Shown one piece after another: positions 52,724 through 62,060 of a stretch of DNA of 64,000 bases. A program made the position numbers and the translations under genes. The notes beneath the pieces are model-generated. The model did no database searches. It saw only the letters and a program-made list of their open reading frames with translations, and was not told the origin of the DNA. The DNA is taken from assembly GCF_018531495.1 (NCBI RefSeq), contig NZ_JAHDTI010000021.1:107800-171799 (forward strand). Direction: 5' to 3'. Within the stretch, counting starts at the first letter, position 1, and each line of letters begins with the position of its first letter. Origin of the DNA: Nonomuraea sediminis. GTDB lineage: Bacteria > Actinomycetota > Actinomycetes > Streptosporangiales > Streptosporangiaceae.

Positions 52724-52749
52724 TCTGACGTTGACCCTTTACCGGTTTA
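52712..52749 (+). promoter_or_regulatory. two LacI-family operator copies before the sugar locus
   Basis: GAACCGGTTT (52712-52721) and TACCGGTTTA (52740-52749) flank the expected promoter (TTGACC at 52730). The centres are 28 bp apart. With the site at 51699 they indicate autoregulation and local control. Confidence 0.75.
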
Positions 52750-52792
52750 TCGACTAGTTTCGACACTCCCGCGCAGTTGAGGAGTGTGCCCG

Positions 52793-53184
52793 GTGAAGTC
52801 ACCCGCCGTCGCGTCGATCGCACTGCTCGCCGTCACGGCCGCCGCCTGCGGTTCAGGCGGTGACGGCGCCACGAGCGGGACAGCCAGAACACTGACGTAC
52901 TGGGCCAGCAACCAGGCGGCCAGTATCGAGCTGGACAGGAAGGTGCTCCAGCCGGAGCTGGACAAGTTCGAGCAGCAGACGGGCATCAAGGTCAACCTCG
53001 AGGTCATCCCCTGGTCCGACCTGCAGAACCGGATACTCAACGCGGCCGCCAGCGGCCAGGGCCCCGACGTGGTCAACATCGGCAACACCTGGTCGGCCTC
53101 GCTGCAGGCCACCGGCGCGTTCGTCGGCTTCGACGACGGCACGCTGGCCAAGGTCGGCGGCAAGGACAGGTTCCTGGCCAGCAG
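52793..53184 (+). pseudogene. sugar ABC transporter substrate-binding protein, N-terminal fragment
   Basis: GTG 52793 with AGGAG eight bases upstream. Lipoprotein signal (LLAVTAAACGSGG) and then a normal extracellular sugar-binding domain (LTYWASNQAASIELD, GQGPDVVNIGNTW). After about 130 residues the frame runs into permease sequence and stops at 53206. A full protein would have ~420 residues. The gene is broken by a deletion that joins it to the end of a permease gene. Confidence 0.85.
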
Positions 53185-53421
53185 GTCGGGATCTACGCGT
53201 TCATGACCGCGTGGGGCGAGGTGTTGTTCGCCTCGGTGCTGACCGACAAGAACACCCGGACCCTGGCCGTCGGGCTGCAGGCCTACGCCAACCAGAGCAA
53301 CGTGTTCTGGAACCAGGTCATGGCGGCGTCCCTGGTCGTGAGCGTGCCCGTCGTGCTCGGGTTTCTGGGCTTGCAGCGCTATCTCGTCGCGGGGCTCACC
53401 GCCGGCGCGGTCAAATCATAA
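53182..53421 (+). pseudogene. sugar ABC transporter permease (MalG-type), C-terminal fragment
   Basis: In a frame different from the binding protein, VGIYAFMTAWGEVLFASVL and the tail VLGFLGLQRYLVAGLTAGAV are the last two transmembrane segments of a MalG/ThuG-like permease. The first ~200 residues and a first permease gene (MalF) are missing. ATG 53203 is internal and not a real start. Confidence 0.85.
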
Positions 53422-53432
53422 GGATCACTATT

Positions 53433-55304
53433 TTGAAGCGAAATTTCCGGAAACTGCCGGGTGCCTGCTGGCTGGGCGCCAACTTCTGGTCGCGCAACGG
53501 CGGCCCGCTCATGTGGCGCGAGCCGTACGATCCGGCGATCGTGCGCGCGGAGCTGCGCACGCTGCGCGAGCACGGGCTGAACACCACCCGGTCGTTCTTC
53601 TACTGGCCGGACTTCATGCCCGCGCCGGACCGCATCGACGAGGACTGTGTCGCGAGATACCAGGACTTCCTGGACGCGCATCAGGAGCTCGGCATGGGGA
53701 CGATCCCGACGTTCATCGTGGGCCACATGTCGGGGGAGAACTGGGACCCGGCCTGGCGCGAGGGCCGCGACCTGTACGGCGACGTGTGGCTGGTCGGCCG
53801 CCAGGCCTGGTTCGCCGAGCGCCTCACGCGCAGGTTCCACGCCCATCCCGCCGTCGCCGGCTGGCTGATCACCAACGAGATGCCGATCTACGGAGGTACG
53901 GCGGAGCGTCGCGTGATCTCGGCGTGGGCGCAGCTCATGGTCCAGGCGGTCCGCGCGGGAGGCGGGACCCAGCCGGTCTCGGTCGGCGACGGGGCCTGGG
54001 GCGCCGAGGTGACGGGCGAGCACAACGGGTTCTCCACGCGGGACCTGGCGGCCTTCACCGACTTCGTCGGCCCGCACGTCTACCGGATGGAGGACGACGT
54101 CGTCCGCCAGCACTACGCGGCGGCGTTCGTCTGCGAGCTGACCGGCGGGTTCGACAGGCCGGTCGTGCTGGAGGAGTTCGGGGTCACCTCGGACTACGTG
54201 GCCGACGACCACGCCGCGCACTACTACCGGCAGGCGCTGTACAACTCGCTGCTGGCCGGCGCGACCGGATGGCTGGCCTGGAACAACACCGACTTCGACC
54301 TGACAGAGCAGGACCCCTACCGGCACCATCCCTTCGAGCTGCACTTCGGGCTGACCACCGTGGACGGGACGCCGAAGCCGCAGCTCACCGAGATGGGGCA
54401 GTTCGCCCGAACGCTGCGGGACATCGACGTCGAGCGCTGCGAGCGCGTCCGCGGCGACGCCGTACTGGTCGTGCCCGAGGTGATGGAGGGCGACGTGCCC
54501 TTCACCTACCCGGAGGAGCGCACGCACATGTTCACCACGCTCCGCCAGGCCTACGTCGCCGCCCGCGCCGCGGACCTGCCGATCGGCCTCACCAGGGAGC
54601 GCGACGGCATCGCCGGGGGAGCCCGGCTCTACCTGGTCCCGTCCACCAAGCAGCTCACCGCGCCCGGCTGGCGCACGCTGGAGACCCTGGCCGAGCAGGG
54701 CGCCGTCGTTTACGTCTCCTACTCCCCAGGCACGCCCGGCATCCAGCGCGGCCCGTGGTACTCCCACATGAACGCCATGTTCGGCGTCGAGCACCGCCTG
54801 CGTTACGGGCTCAACGACCCCGTCGAGGACGACGTGGTCGAGTTCACCTTCCTGGCCGGGCTCGGCTCCATCGACGAGGGGACCACGCTCGCCTTCAACG
54901 CCGCGGGCAACGAGCACAGCCGCGCCTACCTGCCGGTCCGCCCGGCCGACGCCGAGGTGGTCGCCGTCGACCAGCACGGCAGGCCCGCCCTGCTGCGCCG
55001 CCGCGCGGGCGCCGGATGGCTGATCCTGGGAACCTTCCCCATCGAGCACATGGCCGCGCTCACCCCGCGCGTCAACCCTGAGCCGACCTACCGCCTCTAC
55101 GACGCGCTGGCCCAACTGGCCGGAGTCTCCAGGCCGGTGACGGTCGACGACCCGCGCGTCTCGGTCGACCTGCTCGAGCACGAGAACGGCACGCGGTACG
55201 CCTTCCTGGTCAGCCAGTCCGAGGAGCAGCTCACGGTCAAGCCCGCCGGCCTCGACGAGGCGATCACCCTGCCGCCCTACGGCGTGCGGGTGGTCTCGGT
55301 GTAG
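53433..55304 (+). CDS. clan GH-A glycoside hydrolase (GH5/beta-galactosidase-like)
   Basis: A 623-residue protein without signal peptide. It starts NFRKLPGACWLGANFWSRNG. Catalytic acid/base is Glu149 in ITNEMP, the nucleophile is Glu248 in VLEEFGVT; this TIM-barrel pattern fits GH5- or GH42-like enzymes. A C-terminal part (~370-623) includes a glutamine-amidotransferase-like and beta domain (LYLVPSTKQLTAPGW). It should cleave an oligosaccharide imported by the now deleted transporter. TTG 53433 has AAGGA nine bases upstream. Confidence 0.82.
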   Translation: MKRNFRKLPGACWLGANFWSRNGGPLMWREPYDPAIVRAELRTLREHGLNTTRSFFYWPDFMPAPDRIDEDCVARYQDFLDAHQELGMGTIPTFIVGHMSGENWDPAWREGRDLYGDVWLVGRQAWFAERLTRRFHAHPAVAGWLITNEMPIYGGTAERRVISAWAQLMVQAVRAGGGTQPVSVGDGAWGAEVTGEHNGFSTRDLAAFTDFVGPHVYRMEDDVVRQHYAAAFVCELTGGFDRPVVLEEFGVTSDYVADDHAAHYYRQALYNSLLAGATGWLAWNNTDFDLTEQDPYRHHPFELHFGLTTVDGTPKPQLTEMGQFARTLRDIDVERCERVRGDAVLVVPEVMEGDVPFTYPEERTHMFTTLRQAYVAARAADLPIGLTRERDGIAGGARLYLVPSTKQLTAPGWRTLETLAEQGAVVYVSYSPGTPGIQRGPWYSHMNAMFGVEHRLRYGLNDPVEDDVVEFTFLAGLGSIDEGTTLAFNAAGNEHSRAYLPVRPADAEVVAVDQHGRPALLRRRAGAGWLILGTFPIEHMAALTPRVNPEPTYRLYDALAQLAGVSRPVTVDDPRVSVDLLEHENGTRYAFLVSQSEEQLTVKPAGLDEAITLPPYGVRVVSV

Positions 55305-55858
55305 GTCAGCAGGTAGCGCCAGAACAGCAGCCGCCGGATCCGCGCCCCCGGCAGCAACCTGGCCGCCTCCCGCCGGACCTCCGGCAGCGGCAGCGTCGCC
55401 TGAGTCACCGGCGCCTTCAGCTCCGGACCCTTCCGCCCGCTCAGCGCCAGCCGGAAGGCGGCGTTGACCGGGACGGCCAGCAGGCTGACCGCGTAGTCGG
55501 CTCGGGTGCTCTCCGGATAGCACCCGAGCACGGCCAGGACCCCGCCGGGATTGAGCGCCTGCCGCAGCCGCGAGACCGTGTCGAAGGGCATGTGGTGCAG
55601 GCTCGCCAGGCACGAGATGAAGTCGTAGCGGCCGAGCTCGACCGACGTGGCATCGCCGTTGATGAACCGCACGCCGTCACCGCGCGCCGCCCGGATGACC
55701 CCGGGGTCGGGATCCACCGCGTCCACGGCCAGCCCCTTGGCGGCCAACGCCCGCGCGAACCTCCCCGTGCCGCACCCCACGTCCAGCGCCGTCGCCGCCC
55801 CCGGGGGCACGTGCCGCAGCAGCAGCCGGTGGTAATGGTCGTTGTGGTCGAAGCTCAT
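55277..55858 (-). CDS. class I SAM-dependent methyltransferase
   Basis: A 193-residue Rossmann methyltransferase: ALDVGCGTGRFARALA (SAM motif I), AVDPDP (motif II), YDFISCLASLHHM (motif IV) and LNPGGVLAVLG. Substrate unknown. The ATG at 55858 overlaps the stop of the upstream GNAT gene (ATGA). The 3' end overlaps the convergent glycosidase gene by 28 bp. Confidence 0.88.
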   Translation of the reverse strand: MSFDHNDHYHRLLLRHVPPGAATALDVGCGTGRFARALAAKGLAVDAVDPDPGVIRAARGDGVRFINGDATSVELGRYDFISCLASLHHMPFDTVSRLRQALNPGGVLAVLGCYPESTRADYAVSLLAVPVNAAFRLALSGRKGPELKAPVTQATLPLPEVRREAARLLPGARIRRLLFWRYLLTYTETTRTP

Positions 55859-56349
55859 GCGCTCTGACCGTACAGATGCACCGACTGGCCACGGTAGTCA
55901 AGATCCCGCAGGTGCCGGTGCCCGATACGCTCGGCCACCGAGATCGAGCGCACGTTGCCCGGCTTGATCAGCGAGATGACCTCTTGCGCCGCCAGTTCCT
56001 CGAAGCAGTACCGCACCGCCGCCCTGCCCGCCTCGGTCGCGTACCCCTTGCCCCAGTGCGCCCTGGCCAGGCACCACCCGACCCCCAGCCCGGGAAAGCC
56101 GTACGGCTGCCAGGGTCCCGCCCGGCCGACGAACGCGCCGGTCGCCTTCTCCACCAGCGCCCAGTGCGAGTAGCCGCGGATCTCCCGGTGGCCGATGAAC
56201 GTAGCCAGGCTCCGCCACGCGTCGGCGGGCGAGGTCCCGACCGTTTCCGCCAGCCCGCCGGCCACCTCGGGATCCGACAGCATGGCCGCGTAGTCGTCGA
56301 AGTCGTCACCGGTCAGCGGGCGCAGGATCAGCCGCTCGGTCTCCAGCAT
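55855..56349 (-). CDS. GNAT-family N-acetyltransferase
   Basis: A 164-residue RimJ/RimL-like GNAT: LETERLILRPLTGDDFDDY at the start, HWGKGYATEAGRAAVRY for acetyl-CoA binding, and NVRSISVAERIGHRHL late. It probably acetylates an amino group of a protein or small molecule. Middle gene of a three-gene minus-strand cluster. Confidence 0.9.
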   Translation of the reverse strand: MLETERLILRPLTGDDFDDYAAMLSDPEVAGGLAETVGTSPADAWRSLATFIGHREIRGYSHWALVEKATGAFVGRAGPWQPYGFPGLGVGWCLARAHWGKGYATEAGRAAVRYCFEELAAQEVISLIKPGNVRSISVAERIGHRHLRDLDYRGQSVHLYGQSA

Positions 56350-56364
56350 GATCGCCAGTATCGT

Positions 56365-57003
56365 TCACCCGGCCAGCCGCCGCAGCCGCTCCTTCTCCTC
56401 GGCGGTGATGTTCGGATCGCTCAGCCGCTGCTTGACCGCCTCGCCCAGCCACGGCCGGTGGTCGGTACGGCTGCCGCGCAGGATCGCTCCGATCAGCAGC
56501 CGCCGCCCGAGCCTGGCCACCAGATTGGGCGCCTCGGCCGTGCGCAGCAGCGCGACCGTGGTCGCCAGGTCGAAGGCCGGCTCCCCGGCCCTCGCGTTGC
56601 ACCAGTCGATCACGCTCGGCCCGTCGGGCGTCATCACCACGTTCAGCGGATGCAGGTCCAGGTGGAGCATCCGATCACCCGGGACAAGCGACTGCCGCAG
56701 CCAGCCCGGCGCGGGGATCGCGCCCAGCCGGTCGTGCAGCGAGCCGAGCAGCCGCCCCAGCGGCCCGACCCGCCACGGCGCCCTGGTCAGCACGTCGACC
56801 ATGGTCGGCCCGTGCAGGCGTTCCATCACCAGGTCCCGCTCGGTGGCGTCGTAGACCTCCGGCACCGGGTAGCCGCGCTCCCTGACGTAACCCATGATCC
56901 GCGCCTCGTCCGCGGCCGAGGTGTTCTCGTGATAGCGCCGTAGCACCCGGGTCCTGGACAGCGCGAACACCTCGGCGGTGCGGCCCCGGCCGATCAGCTC
57001 CAT
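56365..57003 (-). CDS. small APH-family phosphotransferase
   Basis: A 212-residue kinase-like protein. LIGRGRTAEVFALSRTRVLR is the ATP loop, LHLDLHPLNVVM the catalytic loop (Asp base, Asn), and VIDWCNARAGEPAFDLA the metal motif. It is shorter than most APH proteins. It precedes the GNAT gene by 15 bp. Divergent from the truncated haemoglobin. Confidence 0.87.
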   Translation of the reverse strand: MELIGRGRTAEVFALSRTRVLRRYHENTSAADEARIMGYVRERGYPVPEVYDATERDLVMERLHGPTMVDVLTRAPWRVGPLGRLLGSLHDRLGAIPAPGWLRQSLVPGDRMLHLDLHPLNVVMTPDGPSVIDWCNARAGEPAFDLATTVALLRTAEAPNLVARLGRRLLIGAILRGSRTDHRPWLGEAVKQRLSDPNITAEEKERLRRLAG

Positions 57004-57041
57004 CGCTTGAACTCCCCTTCGGCAACTGATTACCTGATTAC

Positions 57042-57509
57042 ATGACTGATAATGGAGTGCCGACCCTTGCCGAGTGGGCCGGGGGCACCGAGGCGTTGGA
57101 GCGGTTGACCGAGGTCTTCTACCGGCAGGTCCTCAAGGACGACCTGATCGGCCCGCTGTTCGCGGGGATGGACCCCAATCATCCCAAATATGTGGCGATG
57201 TGGCTGGCCGAAGTGTTCCGTGGGCCCGAGCATTACAGCGCCGAGCGCGGCGGATATCCGCACATGCTCGGCCAGCACCTGGGCAAGGCCATCACCGAGC
57301 CGCAGCGCCGCAGGTGGGTGAGCCTGTTGATGGACGCGGCCGACGAGGCGGAGCTGCCCGACGACCCCGAGTTCCGCTCGGCGTTCCTGGCCTACGTCGA
57401 GTGGGGCACCCGGCTGGCCCGCCACAACTCCCAGCCCGGCGCCACACCGCCGTCCAGGGCGCCCATGCCGCACTGGGGCTGGGGCGAGGCTCCGCCGTAC
57501 CAGCCGTAA
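57042..57509 (+). CDS. truncated haemoglobin (group II, TrHbO-like)
   Basis: A 155-residue globin. The proximal region is YPHMLGQHLGKAITEPQ with the haem-binding His; FYRQVLKDDLIGPLF and VAMWLAEVF contain the distal-side Tyr/Trp pattern of group II. The C-terminal tail (PHWGWGEAPPY) is longer than usual. It handles O2, NO or peroxide in the cytosol. The TAA stop is part of the kdpD -10 box. Confidence 0.9.
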   Translation: MTDNGVPTLAEWAGGTEALERLTEVFYRQVLKDDLIGPLFAGMDPNHPKYVAMWLAEVFRGPEHYSAERGGYPHMLGQHLGKAITEPQRRRWVSLLMDAADEAELPDDPEFRSAFLAYVEWGTRLARHNSQPGATPPSRAPMPHWGWGEAPPYQP

Positions 57510-57512
57510 CCT
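57507..57512 (+). promoter_or_regulatory. -10 box for leaderless kdpD mRNA, overlapping upstream stop
   Basis: TAACCT, whose TAA is the stop of the globin gene, then six bases and ATG 57519. Confidence 0.5.
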
Positions 57513-57518
57513 GGACGT

Positions 57519-60010
57519 ATGACCAGGGGCACGTTGCGCATCTACCTCGGCGCCGCCCCTGGTGTGGGCAAGACGTACGCCATGCTCGGCGAGGGCCGCA
57601 GGGCCCAGGAGCGCGGCAGGGACGTGGTCGTGGGATTCGTCGAGACCCACGGCCGCGCCCGCACCGCCGACCTGCTCGACGGCATGGAGATCCTGCCGCG
57701 CAGGACGATGCTCCACCGCGGCGGCACGTTCACCGAGCTCGACGTGGACGAGGTGCTGGCCCGCAAGCCCAAGCTCGCCCTGATCGACGAGCTCGCCCAC
57801 ACCAACGTCCCCGGCTCCGCCAACCCCAAGCGCTGGCAGGACATCGAGGAGATCCTCGAGGCCGGCATCGACGTCATCACCACCGTCAACATCCAGCACC
57901 TCGAGTCGCTCAACGACGTGGTCGAGCAGATCACCGGCGTCCCGCAGCGCGAACGCGTCCCCGACGAGGTCGTACGGCGGGCCGACCAGATCGAGCTGGT
58001 CGACATGTCGCCCGAGGCGCTGCGCCGCCGGATGGCCCACGGCAACGTCTACCCGCCCGAGCGAGTCGACGCCGCGCTGTCGAACTACTTCCGCGTCGGC
58101 AACCTCACCGCGCTGCGCGAGCTCGCGCTGCTCTGGCTGGCCGGCAAGGTCGACGACCAGCTCGACCGCTACCGCGCCGACCACGGCATCGAGGGCACCT
58201 GGGAGGCGCGCGAGCGGGTGGTGGTCGCCCTGACGGGCGGCCCGGAGGGCGACACGCTGGTACGGCGGGCCGCCCGCATCGCCGCCCGCAGCAAGGGCGC
58301 CGACCTGCTGGCCGTCCACGTCACCAGATCCGACGGCCTGGCCAACGGCGGGAGCCCGGCGAGCCTGGCCAGGCAGCGGGCCCTGGTCGAGTCGCTCGGC
58401 GGCACCTACCACCAGGTCGTGGGCGACGACATCCCGCGGTCGTTGCTCGAGTTCGCCAAGGGCGTCAACGCCACCCAGCTCGTGCTCGGCGCCTCCCGGC
58501 GCGGCCGCATGGCCCAGCTGATCTCGCGCGGCGTGGGCGTGACCACCACCGCGCTGTCCGGGCCCATCGACGTGCACATGGTCACCCACGAACAGGTCAG
58601 CAAGGGACGCCGCCCGGTTCGCTCGCCCGCGGCGCTCACCCTCAGGCGGCGCGCGTGGGGGTGGGGGCTCGCGCTGGTCGCCGTGCCGCTGCTGACCGCC
58701 GCCCTCCTGCCCGCACAGCAACACCTCAGCCTGCCGAGCGAGATCCTGCTGTTCCTGCTCATGGTCGTGGCCGTGGCGCTGGTGGGCGGCATGTGGCCGG
58801 CGCTGACCGCCGCCGTGCTCGGGTTCGGGCTGCTGAACTGGTTCTTCACGCCGCCGCTGCACACGCTGACCGTCGCCGATCCCGAGAACCTGCTGGCGCT
58901 GGTCATCTTCGTCCTGGTGGCGGCCATGGTCAGCACCGTCGTCGACAAGGCGGCCAGCCGCAGCAGGGAGGCGGCGCGAGCCAGGGCCGACGCCGAGGTG
59001 CTCGCCACGCTGGCCGGGCACGTGCTGCGCGGCGAGGCGGCGCTGACCTCGCTGCTGGCCCGGCTGCGCGAGGTGTACGGGCTGACCTCGGTCACGCTGC
59101 TCGAGCGCGACGGCGACTCCTGGCGGATGGTCGCCACGGCGGGCGGGCCGCCGTGCACGTCTCCCGGCGTGGCCGACACGGACGTGGCCATCGACGAGGA
59201 CCTGGTGCTCGCCGTACGGGGAAGACTGCTGGACGCGGCCGACCGGCAGGTGCTCGAGGCGTTCGCGGCCGAGGCAGCGGTGGCGCTGCGCCAGCAGCGG
59301 CTGCGGGAGGAGGCCGAGCGGGCCAAGCCGCTGGCCGAGGCGGACAAGATGCGCACTGCCCTGCTCGCCGCCGTCAGCCACGACCTGCGCACGCCGCTCG
59401 CCTCGGCCAAGGCGGCCGTCGAGTCGCTGCGCAACACCTCGATCGCCTGGTCTCCCACGGATCGTGCCGAGCTGCTGGCCACGGCCGACGAGTCGCTGGT
59501 GAAGCTGAATCGGCTGGTCGCGAACCTGCTGGACATGAGCCGGCTCCAGGCGGGGGTGCTGGGAGTCTCCCTGGAGCCGGTGGCTCTGGAGGAGGTCGTC
59601 CCGCGCGCCGTCGACGATCTGGGGGAGCTGCGCGACCGCGTTGAGGGGGACATTTCAGTAGACCTCCCCGAGGTGGAGGCCGATCCGGCGTTGCTGGAAC
59701 GGGTCCTGGTCAACCTCATGGCCAACGCCGTCCGCTACAGCCCGCCCGGGTCGCCCGTGCTGGTCACCGCCTCGCAGCTCGGGGACAGCGTCGAGATCCG
59801 CGTCGTCGACCGGGGGCCAGGGATCCCTCCTGAGGCGCATGAGAGGGTGTTCATGCCGTTCCAGCGGCTGGGCGACCGTGACAACCACACGGGGGTGGGT
59901 CTCGGGCTCGCGCTCTCGCGCGGGCTCACCGAGGCCATGGGCGGCACGCTGACGCTGGAGGAGACGCCGGGAGGGGGCCTGACCATGATCGTCTCGCTGC
60001 GGAGCGCGCG

Positions 60011-60014
<4 letters not shown>
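57519..60014 (+). CDS. kdpD: sensor histidine kinase KdpD
   Basis: An 831-residue KdpD: N-terminal KdpD domain with Walker A GAAPGVGKTYAM and LIDELAHTNVPGS, a universal-stress-protein domain (~230-365), four membrane helices (~380-480), a GAF-like region, HisKA with His621 in AVSHDLRTPL, and an HATPase domain (NLMANAVRYSPPGSP, GLGLALSRGL). It senses K+ limitation or ionic stress and phosphorylates KdpE. All domains are complete. The kdpFABC transporter genes are not in the window. Its stop overlaps the kdpE start (GTGA). Confidence 0.95.
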
Positions 60015-60672
<658 letters not shown>

Positions 60673-60676
<4 letters not shown>

Positions 60677-60909
60677 CCCTCTTCCTCCTCCTGCTCCTCG
60701 AAGTAGGACTCCTCGACCAGGGGATCCTTGTACGCGTCGGTCTCGCGCCAGTCTTCCTCGTGCATCCAGTGGAAGATGTCGCGCGGGGCCTCGTCGTCTA
60801 TCTCGTCGATGCGGTGGCGCTGGGGGAGCATGTCTCTGTACATGGCGACCTGTGAGGTCTGCGGGTCATCCCCCATGTCCCGGCTTATCTCGTAAATCGG
60901 CTCACTCAT
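60673..60909 (-). CDS. small acidic hypothetical protein
   Basis: A 78-residue, strongly acidic protein (SEPIYEISRDMGDD at the start, EESYFEEQEEEEG at the end). No known motif. ATG 60909 overlaps the stop of the upstream membrane protein gene (ATGA), so the two are co-translated. Confidence 0.7.
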
Positions 60910-61103
60910 CTTGACGTCACGCCTTTGACCATGATGGCGGCCTTCTGCACGGCCCACCCGGCCAGGAGGAGACCGAAGGCCACCTGCGCGATGCGCGCCC
61001 AGAGCACGGAGGTGTCGTCGGCGAACAACACGACGCCTATCCACGTCAGGCCGAAGACCCCGACGAGCACGATGGCCGCCCAGTTCAACCCCCGTTGCCA
61101 CAT
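60906..61103 (-). CDS. small two-helix membrane protein
   Basis: A 65-residue protein: MWQRGLNWAAIVLVGVFGLT and IAQVAFGLLLAGWAVQKAA give two transmembrane helices joined by a short acidic loop. ATG 61103 is preferred over a GTG-led extension to 61163. Paired with the acidic protein. Function unknown. Confidence 0.68.
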   Translation of the reverse strand: MWQRGLNWAAIVLVGVFGLTWIGVVLFADDTSVLWARIAQVAFGLLLAGWAVQKAAIMVKGVTSR

Positions 61104-61223
61104 ACGCGCAGTCTTACAGCCACGACTCAAAGCGCAGGTATACGTACGGTCATCCGCCGACATCTCCCCCCAAAGCCCCCACCCCGCCGGGCTTCCCGCG
61201 TCAGAGCACCGCCATCGCGTCGC

Positions 61224-61937
61224 TCACTCCTGGGCCACAAGCCCCGCGTTCTGGCGCTCGAGTGCCTTGACCAGACCGTCGCGCCAGCTCTCTGCCATGG
61301 ACTCCGAGAGGGGATCAGGGAAGATCTCCTCCTCACCCTTCTCCACCCCGTCGAGTACGGCTCGCGCGACCGACTCCGGAGACGCCTTCGGGACGACGAT
61401 GCCGCGCGCCATGTCGGTGTCCACGGGGCCGGCCATGACGGCGTGAACCGACACGCCCTCCGCGGCCAGCAGGGCGCGCATGGACTGCGACAGGGAGAAC
61501 GCGGCCGCCTTCGAGACCGAGTAGGCGGGAAGCACCGGCACCGCCGCGAACGCCGCGATCGACGAGATGTTGACGATGGCCCCCCGGGAGCGGGTCAACA
61601 ACGGCAGGAAGGCCCGCGTCACGGCGAAGGTGCCGAAAAGGTTGACCGCGAGGTGCCGTTCCAGCGCGGCAGGATCGCTGAGGTCGTCGTGAACCCCCAG
61701 TCCTGCGTTGTTGACCAGGACGTCGAGAGACTCCATCCCCTCGACCGCAGCCCGGATCTGCGCCGCGTCGGTCACGTCCAGGGGCAGGGGCGTGACACGA
61801 TCGTCGGCGTGCGTCAGGGGTTGGCGCGTACCGGCGTACACCCGTTTCGCACCTCTCCGCAGGGCCTCCTCCACCAGCGCCTGCCCGATCCCGCGATTGG
61901 CACCGGTCACCAGAACTGCTCTGTCTGCGATTCGCAT
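61224..61937 (-). CDS. short-chain dehydrogenase/reductase
   Basis: A 237-residue classical SDR: TGANRGIG cofactor motif, NNAG, the catalytic Ser in NISSIA, and YSVSK. Arg after the Gly-rich loop (GTRQP) hints at NADP(H). Substrate unknown. ATG 61937 has AAGGAGGG four bases upstream. Divergent from the ECF sigma gene with a strong inverted repeat between them. Confidence 0.9.
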   Translation of the reverse strand: MRIADRAVLVTGANRGIGQALVEEALRRGAKRVYAGTRQPLTHADDRVTPLPLDVTDAAQIRAAVEGMESLDVLVNNAGLGVHDDLSDPAALERHLAVNLFGTFAVTRAFLPLLTRSRGAIVNISSIAAFAAVPVLPAYSVSKAAAFSLSQSMRALLAAEGVSVHAVMAGPVDTDMARGIVVPKASPESVARAVLDGVEKGEEEIFPDPLSESMAESWRDGLVKALERQNAGLVAQE

Positions 61938-61981
61938 GAACCCTCCTTGAGTCATCGACCATGCAGACACCCCGATGCCGG

Positions 61982-62012
61982 CGAACTGGGCGACCACCGA
62001 CCGCCCAGTTCG
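61982..62012. promoter_or_regulatory. inverted repeat between SDR and ECF sigma genes
   Basis: CGAACTGGGCG (61982-61992) and CGCCCAGTTCG (62002-62012) form a perfect 11-bp inverted repeat with 9-bp spacer in the 123-bp divergent region. A second, CCAGT/ACTGG with 6-bp spacer, lies near 62021-62036. Either an operator or a transcript hairpin. Confidence 0.6.
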
Positions 62013-62060
62013 TCCCTCCGCCAGTGTCCATACTGGAAATGCGACGAGGAGGCGGGGGCA

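Noticed and set aside
46143..57003. Aminoglycoside resistance genes
   Set aside because: Two APH-fold proteins are present (46143-46892 and 56365-57003), but the family is broad, both are short and nothing nearby suggests antibiotic modification.
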